Source: Litorimonas sp046250185 (GTDB lineage: Bacteria; Pseudomonadota; Alphaproteobacteria; Caulobacterales; Maricaulaceae). Taken from it: a stretch of 64,000 nt of DNA. Position numbers and translations under genes: made by a program. The notes under the pieces are model-generated. The model saw only the letters and a program-made list of their open reading frames with translations, was not told the origin of the DNA and did no database searches. How positions within the stretch are numbered: position 1 is the stretch's first letter; each line of letters begins with the position of its first letter. The stretch is taken from assembly GCF_046250185.1 (NCBI RefSeq), contig NZ_CP176469.1. The stretch is one strand, 5' to 3'. This document shows, piece after piece, positions 42,765-50,008 of the stretch.

Positions 42765-43733
42765 ATGAAATACTGGTCAGATTATCCAATTTTGTTTGCT
42801 GTTGCAGAAACAGGCAGCCTAACCGCTGCAGGAAAGAAACTCGGCATGAGCCAGCCCACAGTTGGGCGGAGAATTCGCGCATTAGAAGATCATTTCGGCA
42901 CACCGCTCTTGCGGCGGGAAGACGGCTCGCTAGTTCCGACACAATTCGGCCTGTCCATGTTGGATCACATCACGCGCATGCAGGAAGAGGCTGATGCGAT
43001 TGAGCGCAGCTCTGCCACGCTCGAACACTCGCTCGCAGGTGTCGTCCGCCTATCTGCGACGGAAGGGATCGGCACGAGTTGGGTGCCGAAAGTCCTTCAA
43101 ATTTTTCGACAAGAGCATCCAGATGTTTTGGTCGATCTCGGCATTGGGTTTCGTAGCTTCAACCTCGCGCAGCGGGAAGCTGACATAGCCCTACGCTGGA
43201 TGAGTCCGGGGGAGCAAAATAGTTTAATTGGGCGCAAGGTGGCGTCTGTTACCTTCGGCTTGTTTGCATCTAAGGAGTATGTATCGCAGCGAGGCATGCC
43301 GCAGACTCCCGAGGAATTGGTTGATCATGACGGCGTAACTGTCACGATTATGGACGATAAAATGCTCTGGCTGTCTGACAGTCACGGCGTGCCCGTTCAT
43401 GTCCCAAAACGCATCACATTCCGAACAAACTCAGTCTGGGCGTTTGAAGAAGCCATCAGCAATGGCTACGGCATTGGAGCTTTGCCGCTTTGCGGCGGGG
43501 CAATGCGCGACTCAAATTATGTGCAAGTCCTGCCGAACTTCACGCAGCAAGAAGACCTCTTCCTCGTCTCTCATCAAGACTTACGGCGTAGCCAGCGGAT
43601 CAGGGCGGTCTTTGATTTTCTGGTTGATGCCTTTAAATGCGACTCGGATTTGTTCCTCAACGGGGGTGTGTCAAAATTTCTCGCGCAGAACCCTATCGCC
43701 AAGACAGGGACTAACCTACAAGCGGCAGAGTAA
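42765..43733 (+). CDS. LysR family transcriptional regulator
   Basis: A 322-residue LysR-type regulator. The N-terminal HTH has F-A-V-A-E-T-G-S-L-T-A-A-G-K-K-L and S-Q-P-T-V-G-R-R-I-R-A-L-E, followed by the linker helix and a periplasmic-binding-protein-like effector domain (about 90-300). The effector ligand is not evident. The C-terminal tail is longer than usual and contains extra residues after the normal domain end. No clear ribosome binding site precedes the ATG; with the promoter described at 42730-42757 it could be leaderless. It diverges from the TPR-like gene and is followed 18 bp later by ubiE. Confidence 0.92.
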   Translation: MKYWSDYPILFAVAETGSLTAAGKKLGMSQPTVGRRIRALEDHFGTPLLRREDGSLVPTQFGLSMLDHITRMQEEADAIERSSATLEHSLAGVVRLSATEGIGTSWVPKVLQIFRQEHPDVLVDLGIGFRSFNLAQREADIALRWMSPGEQNSLIGRKVASVTFGLFASKEYVSQRGMPQTPEELVDHDGVTVTIMDDKMLWLSDSHGVPVHVPKRITFRTNSVWAFEEAISNGYGIGALPLCGGAMRDSNYVQVLPNFTQQEDLFLVSHQDLRRSQRIRAVFDFLVDAFKCDSDLFLNGGVSKFLAQNPIAKTGTNLQAAE

Positions 43734-43751
43734 TCGCAACAAGGCCTCGTC

Positions 43752-44552
43752 ATGGCAAAACCCACCACCCAAAAAACTGCCCAAAAAACGTCTGAAAAAA
43801 CGATTGATTTTGGCTTCGAGAACATTCCTGAGGCGGAGAAAGTGCAGCGTGTCAAAGGCGTGTTCAACGCTGTGGCCTCTAATTATGATCTGATGAATGA
43901 CGCTATGTCCGTCGGCATTCACCGCGTGTGGAAAAACATGGTCATGGCCAAGCTTAACCCGCAACCTGGCGAAATATTGCTGGATGTGGCGGGCGGCACA
44001 GGTGACTTGGCGCGACGCTTTATCCGTGCAGCTGATGACGTGCGCCTACGACGCGGCGGAGACCCTGCCAGCGCTATTATTTGTGACATTAATGATGAGA
44101 TGTTGCTCGCGGGCGTTGACGCCAAAAAAGATGCAGGCCTAGCACTATCTCGCGTCTGCGGTAATGCAGAAGCGCTGCCCTTTGAAGATAATCAATTCGA
44201 CGTAGTCACCATTGCTTTCGGAATTCGCAATGTCACGGATCGGGATCAAGCGTTGCGGGAGTTTTACCGCGTATTAAAGCCGGGCGGACGTTTGGGCGTG
44301 TTGGAATTTTCAACGCCGCCAACTGAATGGCTCCGTAAATTCTACGACGCCTATTCCTTCGCTGTCATTCCCCGCTTGGGGCAAGTCTTGGTCAATGATC
44401 GCGATAGCTACCAATATCTCGTCGAGTCTATTCGGCGCTTTCCCCGCCAAGAAGCGTTCGCAGACATGGTAAAGGCAGCAGGGTTCTCACAAGTGAAATG
44501 GGTCGATTATAGCGGCGGGATTGCGGCCCTCCACACAGGGTGGAAAATCTAA
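43752..44552 (+). CDS. ubiE: Ubiquinone/menaquinone C-methyltransferase UbiE
   Basis: A 266-residue SAM-dependent methyltransferase of quinone synthesis, methylating the benzoquinol ring (and demethylmenaquinol where present). Motifs: F-N-A-V-A-S-N-Y-D-L-M-N-D, the SAM-binding L-L-D-V-A-G-G-T-G-D-L-A near residue 78, the A-L-P-F-E-D-N-Q-F-D region, and A-F-G-I-R-N-V-T-D. L-K-P-G-G-R-L-G-V-L-E-F-S and a Y-L-V-E-S-I-R-R-F-P segment follow. The first 20 residues are a low-complexity K/T/Q extension. It lies tail-to-tail with lptB. The usual partner ubiB is not adjacent. Confidence 0.95.
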   Translation: MAKPTTQKTAQKTSEKTIDFGFENIPEAEKVQRVKGVFNAVASNYDLMNDAMSVGIHRVWKNMVMAKLNPQPGEILLDVAGGTGDLARRFIRAADDVRLRRGGDPASAIICDINDEMLLAGVDAKKDAGLALSRVCGNAEALPFEDNQFDVVTIAFGIRNVTDRDQALREFYRVLKPGGRLGVLEFSTPPTEWLRKFYDAYSFAVIPRLGQVLVNDRDSYQYLVESIRRFPRQEAFADMVKAAGFSQVKWVDYSGGIAALHTGWKI

Positions 44553-44568
44553 TTCATCGCAAAAATTA

Positions 44569-45339
44569 CTAGGCGTATTTCTCGCCCAGATAGACGCGGC
44601 GCACATCTTTATTGGCGCGAATTTCGTCTGGCGTACCTTCAAATAAAGCCTCACCCTGGAATAAGATGCTCGCGCGGTCAACAATATCTAGGGTTTCGCG
44701 CACGCGGTGATCTGTGATCAAGATACCGATACCGCGTTTTTTGAGATAGCGCACCAGCTCTGAAATATCGGCAATCGCAATAGGGTCAATCCCCGTAAAC
44801 GGCTCGTCCAGCAGAATAAAGCTAGGACGGCTCGCCAAAGCGCGAGCGATTTCGACACGGCGGCGCTCCCCGCCCGAAAGCGCTAGCGCAGGGCTTTTAC
44901 GAATATGACCAATATTGAGTTCATCCAAGAGCGCATCGACATTATCCGCCCACTTGCTGCGGTCTTTTTCCGTCAGTTGAACAACAGCACGAATATTTTC
45001 TTCGACTGTCAATCCGCGAAAAATAGACTGCTCTTGCGGCAAATATCCAACGCCCAAGCGGGCGCGTTGATACATGGGCAGTTTTGTGATGTCCTGACCG
45101 TCCAACGTAATCATACCCCGGTCCGCTTCGATCAAGCCCATGATCATATAAAAGCTGGTTGTCTTACCAGCACCATTCGGCCCCATCAAAGCGACGACTT
45201 CGCCGCGCTGCACGGTCAGTGTGATATCTTTGACAACAACACGGCCGCGATAGGCTTTGCCAATATTATTGGCCGCCAGCCCTGTCGCGGGTGGTGTTAT
45301 GGTCGGAGTTGGTTTGATGGAGGGATCAGCGTCAGCCAT
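44569..45339 (-). CDS. lptB: LPS export ATP-binding protein LptB
   Basis: A 256-residue cytoplasmic ATPase of the LptB2FGC complex that extracts lipopolysaccharide from the inner membrane. Walker A is G-P-N-G-A-G-K-T-T, the Q-loop region reads G-V-G-Y-L-P-Q-E-Q-S-I-F-R, the signature is L-S-G-G-E-R-R-R-V-E-I-A-R, and Walker B is F-I-L-L-D-E-P-F. The G-I-D-P-I-A segment and the V-R-E-T-L-D-I-V-D-R tail are family-typical. An N-terminal extension of about 20 Pro/Thr-rich residues precedes the core. It is the last gene of rnd-lptC-lptA-lptB. In many alphaproteobacteria rpoN follows, but here the gene converges with ubiE. Confidence 0.96.
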   Translation of the reverse strand: MADADPSIKPTPTITPPATGLAANNIGKAYRGRVVVKDITLTVQRGEVVALMGPNGAGKTTSFYMIMGLIEADRGMITLDGQDITKLPMYQRARLGVGYLPQEQSIFRGLTVEENIRAVVQLTEKDRSKWADNVDALLDELNIGHIRKSPALALSGGERRRVEIARALASRPSFILLDEPFTGIDPIAIADISELVRYLKKRGIGILITDHRVRETLDIVDRASILFQGEALFEGTPDEIRANKDVRRVYLGEKYA

Positions 45340-45355
45340 GAAGTCTCTTCCCGCG

Positions 45356-45895
45356 CTAAGAGCGCGCGCCGGGATTGCCGGAGTTTTTGATCAAAATAGA
45401 TACGCGGTTTTTTGTACCGCATTTGCGGCCCTGACAATTAGACGTCACGCGTGCCGTCTGCTCGCCCACATTATAGATAAGTGTTTCGCCCGTCACAACG
45501 CTTTCGCCCTGCAGCAAGATGACGTCTCCTGTGACAGTGAATGTATCAGTATCTGCCAAGTAAATACCTTGGCGCCCGCGCACCTCTTGCTCTTTGGTGA
45601 TGTAATAAAAATTCCCAACAGCCTTAATACGGTCAATGTCAGAGGCCACAGACGCCACAGCCGTACCCGTCTGACCTTTGGAATAAAGCTCGACACGGTC
45701 AGCCAGCATACGCACATCGCCTTGGCGAATATCGACTTGTCCAGTTAGCGTTGTCACGCCGCCCTTGTTAATGACGTCATCAGCATCAATCGCGATATCC
45801 TGTCCTGAATTGGCGGAGAATTGTGCGAAAGCTGACATGGGTATTAGGCAATATACGAGACTGGCGCTAATGGCTAAGAAAATCTGTTTCATCAC
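45356..45895 (-). CDS. lptA: LPS transport periplasmic protein LptA
   Basis: A 179-residue periplasmic protein with a signal peptide (cleavage near A-F-A|Q, residue 24) and one OstA/LptA beta-jellyroll (about 32-150). Such jellyrolls stack to form the bridge that carries LPS across the periplasm. Key strands are I-A-I-D-A-D-D-V, L-T-G-Q-V-D-I-R-Q-G-D and G-N-F-Y-Y-I-T-K-E-Q-E-V-R-G. The C-terminus carries Cys154 and Cys159 in N-C-Q-G-R-K-C-G-T-K, a pattern echoed in the fused LptA module of the upstream gene. Its ATG overlaps the stop of that gene (ATGA). Confidence 0.92.
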   Translation of the reverse strand: MMKQIFLAISASLVYCLIPMSAFAQFSANSGQDIAIDADDVINKGGVTTLTGQVDIRQGDVRMLADRVELYSKGQTGTAVASVASDIDRIKAVGNFYYITKEQEVRGRQGIYLADTDTFTVTGDVILLQGESVVTGETLIYNVGEQTARVTSNCQGRKCGTKNRVSILIKNSGNPGARS

Positions 45896-47067
45896 CTTGA
45901 ATCCTGTTTAATCTTGAATGAGGTACGACCGGTTTTCGTACACCCCTTACCTGTAACTTCGTTTCGGCACTGACCAGAGAATTGGAGTGCTTCGGTCTTC
46001 ACATTATAGATCAGTCTGTCCGTGTCCACCATATTGCCGCCGGGTTGGCGCACACGCACATTGCCTGTCACTGTGATAAGACCTTTTTCGCGTTCGTAAA
46101 CACCTTGGTCTCCGCGAATATCATTTTCTTCAGTGACATAGTGAAAATTGCCTTTGGCCGTGATCGTCTGGATCGCACCAAGTTTAAGGCTGCCTGCTGT
46201 TTGAGAGGCTTCGGATGTTCGCACAATATTCATGACATCAGACGTTAAAACTGCCCCGCCCTGCACGACCTCTACATTACCTTCCAAGTCAGTCGTATTG
46301 CCTTGATAGATCGCCTCGTCCGCTGTGACGTTAACGGGGCCATCGCCGCCAAATGAGAATAGGCTGCTGCTAGTATTGTCCGATGTGTTATCTACTGTTG
46401 TCGCTTCATCTGATGTGTTTTGCTTGATCAGCGCGCTCATACCGTCCTTAAATTTAAAGATAGAATAGCTATCTTCAATCGCGTAGCTTTGTCCTTTGAC
46501 GTCACCAAAGCTTCCATCGCAAGCAATCGGCTGATCGCCTATAATTCGTTTATCTTTGGCGAAAATTCGAGCGTGCGTCGTTTGGCAGCGATAGCCGTCA
46601 TCTGTTTCCAGATTAACGTCAGTCGTCAAATTGAGAACTTTATTGATGTCGTCATATGTGCCTGTCGCCGATTCCACGAAAGAGCTTTCAACGCCAACCT
46701 CACGGATAAATTCCAGAACTGGTTTAATCAATGCGACTTCGTTGCGGTTTTCTAGCGTCCGCGTAGCCGTATCGGATGTGACGAAAAATGGCGCACCGTC
46801 TTCCGTGCGTCCGCTATAGCGCGGCTTTACCATTTTCACAGACTCGGTCGGATTGTCGACCAGAATAATACTACCTTGCTGCGTCGCAAAATTATAGCCA
46901 ATACTGGCCACCAAGGCGACTGACAGACCGATTAAGCCAAGGCGAATAAGTTTGATGCGTTCACTATGACGTCGCGCAGCTTCGAGCGTCAATGTACGCT
47001 TCGGCTCCCATAAGCCAAGCGCTTCGCTCGCAGCGTGATCATTTGATGGCGCAACAGAAGAATTCAT
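45892..47067 (-). CDS. lptC: LptC-LptA fusion protein
   Basis: A 391-residue protein, about twice the usual LptC length. A cytoplasmic N-terminus and one membrane helix (about 40-60, L-I-R-L-G-L-I-G-L-S-V-A-L) precede an LptC domain (70-215) with P-R-Y-S-G-R-T-E-D-G-A-P-F and D-I-N-K-V-L-N-L-T-T-D-V. A Ser/Thr/Asn-rich linker follows (216-243). Residues 244-367 form a complete OstA/LptA-like module: P-V-N-V-T-A-D-E-A-I-Y, L-E-G-N-V-E-V-V-Q-G, G-N-F-H-Y-V-T-E-E-N-D-I-R-G-D. Its end, with Cys367 and Cys376 before T-K-T-G-R-T-S-F-K-I-K, mirrors the end of the separate LptA. This suggests duplication of lptA with one copy joined to lptC. No frameshift is seen. Confidence 0.88.
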   Translation of the reverse strand: MNSSVAPSNDHAASEALGLWEPKRTLTLEAARRHSERIKLIRLGLIGLSVALVASIGYNFATQQGSIILVDNPTESVKMVKPRYSGRTEDGAPFFVTSDTATRTLENRNEVALIKPVLEFIREVGVESSFVESATGTYDDINKVLNLTTDVNLETDDGYRCQTTHARIFAKDKRIIGDQPIACDGSFGDVKGQSYAIEDSYSIFKFKDGMSALIKQNTSDEATTVDNTSDNTSSSLFSFGGDGPVNVTADEAIYQGNTTDLEGNVEVVQGGAVLTSDVMNIVRTSEASQTAGSLKLGAIQTITAKGNFHYVTEENDIRGDQGVYEREKGLITVTGNVRVRQPGGNMVDTDRLIYNVKTEALQFSGQCRNEVTGKGCTKTGRTSFKIKQDSR

Positions 47068-47168
47068 AATTAAATTCTATAACGAAGAGAGGCTTCAAAC
47101 GCGATAGGGAATTACCGCATATGACGCTTTCTTAATTCGCTCCAAGGGGGGCACAATCGGCGAGATGA

Positions 47169-47798
47169 TTAATCTTGGCGGCGCATGCGGTGGGAAAAAA
47201 TATCAACATCCGCCCATCCATTCATATCAAGGGCTGCGCGCGTCGGCAGAAAATCAAAACAAGCCTTTGCCATATCAAACCGATTTTCCCGAAATAGTCG
47301 CGCGGTCAAGATGGTTTTGAGCTGATGTAAGTATAAAACGTCAGATGCAGCATAGGCTAGCTGAGCTTCCGATAGTTCATCAGATGCCCAATCAGAACTT
47401 TGTTGCTGCTTTGACAAATCAACATTCAACAACTCTTTACAAAGATCCTTCAGGCCGTGCCGATCCGTATAAGTCCGCACCAGACCAGACGCAATTTTTG
47501 TGCAGAAAATAGGCTTCATCTCGACGTCAAGGTCACGCGCTATCATGGCAACATCAAAGCGGGCGAAGTGGAAGATCTTCTCGACAGTTTCGTCCGCCAG
47601 CAGAGCTTTAAGGTTCGGGCAATCATACGTTTCTCGGTCAACTTGCACGATATGCGCATTTCCATCGCCAGCCGATAACTGCACCAAGCACAATTTATCA
47701 CGCACCAATGAGAGGCCCTGTGTTTCCGTATCAACCGCAACACTGCGCCCGAAATCCAGACCTTCTGGCAAGTCGCCCTTGTGAAGTGTAATCGTCAT
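47169..47798 (-). CDS. RNase D-like 3'-5' exonuclease
   Basis: A 209-residue DEDDy-type exonuclease domain without the HRDC domains of full RNase D. Motifs are Exo I V-A-V-D-T-E-T, Exo II F-H-F-A-R-F-D-V-A, and Exo III Y-A-A-S-D-V-L-Y-L-H, whose Tyr marks the DEDDy class. Such short alphaproteobacterial proteins are usually annotated ribonuclease D and probably trim RNA 3' ends. The frame is open to 47858, but the ATG at 47798 (M-T-I-T-L-H-K-G) fits homologues. It lies upstream of the lptC fusion with a 101 bp gap, the common alphaproteobacterial order. Confidence 0.9.
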   Translation of the reverse strand: MTITLHKGDLPEGLDFGRSVAVDTETQGLSLVRDKLCLVQLSAGDGNAHIVQVDRETYDCPNLKALLADETVEKIFHFARFDVAMIARDLDVEMKPIFCTKIASGLVRTYTDRHGLKDLCKELLNVDLSKQQQSSDWASDELSEAQLAYAASDVLYLHQLKTILTARLFRENRFDMAKACFDFLPTRAALDMNGWADVDIFSHRMRRQD

Positions 47799-47973
47799 AA
47801 TATCTGTCCATTCTTTTGCGCCTTGATTAGGGAATGGAGGCCTAAATAACAATGGCAAATAATGGGATTGTAAAGCTTAGGCTAACCGTCCCACACACAA
47901 CTCCCCATAAGCTATTCCATTGTCATGCCTGTTTTTCGGCGACACGACCTATGTGCCTCTGATAAGAGAACTT

Positions 47974-49020
47974 ATGGACACGCTTGATCACGAGACCTGC
48001 TACAAAATTTTGGTAGAACGCGACACGCGTTATGCGGATCATTTTTTTGTGGGCGTCCTCTCAACGCAGATATTCTGCCGCCCCGGATGCCCTGCTCGCA
48101 CGCCTAAACCTGAGAATTGTATGTTCTATCCAAGTGCGGAGGCTGCCCTGCAAGCTGGCTTTCGCGCCTGCAAACGCTGCCACCCTGCCCACGCATCTGG
48201 CGAAGCGTCAGACCTCGTTAAAAAATTAATTGCTTTAGTCGAAAGTCAGCCTGATCAGCGGTGGACCAAAAACGACTTACAAAACCTCGGCATTGACCCC
48301 TCGACCGCGCGGCGACAATTCCAACGCTGTTTCGGTATGAGCTTTTCCGCCTATGCCCGCGCAAGGCGGCTCGCTTCGGCTGCCAAAACTCTACAAAAAG
48401 GAGACCCCGTGATACAAGCGCAACTAGAAGCGGGCTATGCCAGTGCGTCAGGATTTCGAGAGGCCTTTACCAAAACATTTGGCACAGCCCCCCAAAACGC
48501 GAACCCCGACCCCCTACTGATTGATTGGCTGCCGACACCGATGGGGCAGATGCTGGCTGTCGCCGACGCCTCACATCTATACATGCTCGAATTTACCGAG
48601 CGTAAAAATATGACGCAGCAATTTTCCAAACTTCGCAAAGTACAGCGACGGGCGGTCTTGCCTGGCCGCACGAAAATTCACGATCAGATCGCAGCCGAAT
48701 TAAATCTCTATTTCAAAGGAGACTTAGAAAGCTTTCAAACACCCATCGCGACCACTGGCACAGAGTTTCAGTCCCGCACATGGGCCCAACTGCAAGCTAT
48801 TCCGATAGGCGAGACGCGGTCTTATGCAGAACTGGCAAATATGGTCGGCGACCCCAAAGCGGTGCGCGCCGTGGCAGGCGCTAATTCTAAAAACGGCCTC
48901 GCAATCGTCATTCCATGTCACCGCGTGATTGGCAGTGACGGCAGCTTGGGAGGCTATGCAGGTGGTGTCTCGCGCAAAGCAGATTTGCTCGCGCATGAAC
49001 GCAATCCAAAAACGAAATAA
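47974..49020 (+). CDS. ada: Ada: methylphosphotriester/O6-methylguanine methyltransferase and regulator
   Basis: A 348-residue adaptive-response protein. The N-terminal Ada zinc domain has Cys35, Cys39, Cys66 and Cys69 (F-C-R-P-G-C and C-K-R-C). One of these takes methyl groups from DNA phosphotriesters and switches the protein to an activator. An AraC-type HTH follows (about 80-180). The C-terminal methyltransferase domain has the suicide cysteine Cys315 in I-P-C-H-R-V-I. Length is close to E. coli Ada (354). The frame opens at 47920, but the ATG at 47974 is the normal start. It diverges from the RNase D-like gene; no clear Ada box was found by eye. Confidence 0.94.
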   Translation: MDTLDHETCYKILVERDTRYADHFFVGVLSTQIFCRPGCPARTPKPENCMFYPSAEAALQAGFRACKRCHPAHASGEASDLVKKLIALVESQPDQRWTKNDLQNLGIDPSTARRQFQRCFGMSFSAYARARRLASAAKTLQKGDPVIQAQLEAGYASASGFREAFTKTFGTAPQNANPDPLLIDWLPTPMGQMLAVADASHLYMLEFTERKNMTQQFSKLRKVQRRAVLPGRTKIHDQIAAELNLYFKGDLESFQTPIATTGTEFQSRTWAQLQAIPIGETRSYAELANMVGDPKAVRAVAGANSKNGLAIVIPCHRVIGSDGSLGGYAGGVSRKADLLAHERNPKTK

Positions 49021-49039
49021 CTCCGCTACTCTGAACGCC

Positions 49040-49080
49040 TTTTATCGATAATCGAAAATAATTGTTGTTTTTCGATAAAA
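49040..49080. promoter_or_regulatory. Overlapping inverted repeats before the ABC/M1 genes
   Basis: TTTTATCGA (49040-49048) and ATCGAAAA (49051-49058) both pair with the same right-hand region (TCGATAAAA at 49072-49080; TTTTCGAT at 49069-49076). A -10-like TATATC at 49089-49094 follows, so the right arm would lie between -35 and -10 of the ABC operon. This looks like a repressor operator; the regulator is unknown. Confidence 0.4.
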
Positions 49081-49132
49081 ATTTAGGCTATATCTTTCTC
49101 AAAATCTGGAAACCAAAAGAGAGGTTTATCCA

Positions 49133-49999
49133 ATGCTGTCTATTCAAAATGTCCATAAGCGTTTCGGCGATGTTCACGCGATGAACGATGTCACATTAAA
49201 CTTGACGCCCGGACTATTTGGCTTGCTCGGCCCGAACGGGGCGGGGAAGTCGACCTTGATGCGGACGCTGGCGACGCTGCAATCGCCCGATGAGGGCACG
49301 ATTACCTATAACGGCGAGGACATTGTCAAACACCCCGACACTATGAGGTCAACGCTTGGCTATCTCCCGCAGGATTTCGGTGTCTATCCCCGCATGAGCG
49401 CCAAAGCCCTGCTTGATCACATAGCGATCTTAAAAGGATTGAATGATAAAAAGGAACGTGAAGCGCAGATCATCTCGCTGCTGGAAAATGTGAACCTGCT
49501 CAAACATGCATCAGCCTCTGTCTCCACTTATTCGGGTGGTATGCGGCAGCGCTTTGGTGTGGCCCAAGCCATGTTAGGTGATCCGAAAATCCTGATAGTC
49601 GATGAACCAACAGCAGGTCTGGACCCGTTTGAACGCCAGCGTTTTCTGGATCTTTTGTCTGAGGCCGGTCAGGAGAAAATCATCATCCTCTCCACCCATA
49701 TCGTAGAAGACGTTCGCGACCTATGCCCCGATATGGCGATTATGGGTGAAGGTAAAATTGTCGCGCGCGGTGCACCCGAAGCGCTGATCGATAAAATTCG
49801 TCATTCTGTCTGGCGGAAGAAAGTCGAAAAAGACCGCGTCAAAGATTATAAAGACAATTTTCCATTTCTTTCCAATCGGCATTTAATGGGTGGCGTCATC
49901 GTCTCTATTCTGTCGGATAGCCAGCCTGAGGCGGGGTTCGAGCAATCGGAGCCAACGCTGGAAGACGCGTATTTCGCCCATCTTTACAAGCTAGTTTAG
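49133..49999 (+). CDS. ABC transporter ATP-binding protein
   Basis: A 288-residue ABC ATPase. Walker A G-P-N-G-A-G-K-S-T lies near residue 35, the Q-loop is Y-L-P-Q-D-F-G-V-Y, the signature Y-S-G-G-M-R-Q-R-F-G, and Walker B I-L-I-V-D-E-P-T-A-G-L-D. The C-terminal ~70 residues form the extra domain seen in ATPases of the CcmA/NatA-like group. It lies 9 bp before the permease/M1 aminopeptidase fusion, with which it must form one transporter. The substrate is unknown. An AGAGAGG ribosome binding site precedes the ATG. Confidence 0.93.
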   Translation: MLSIQNVHKRFGDVHAMNDVTLNLTPGLFGLLGPNGAGKSTLMRTLATLQSPDEGTITYNGEDIVKHPDTMRSTLGYLPQDFGVYPRMSAKALLDHIAILKGLNDKKEREAQIISLLENVNLLKHASASVSTYSGGMRQRFGVAQAMLGDPKILIVDEPTAGLDPFERQRFLDLLSEAGQEKIIILSTHIVEDVRDLCPDMAIMGEGKIVARGAPEALIDKIRHSVWRKKVEKDRVKDYKDNFPFLSNRHLMGGVIVSILSDSQPEAGFEQSEPTLEDAYFAHLYKLV

Positions 50000-50008
50000 G
50001 GGCGCCGC

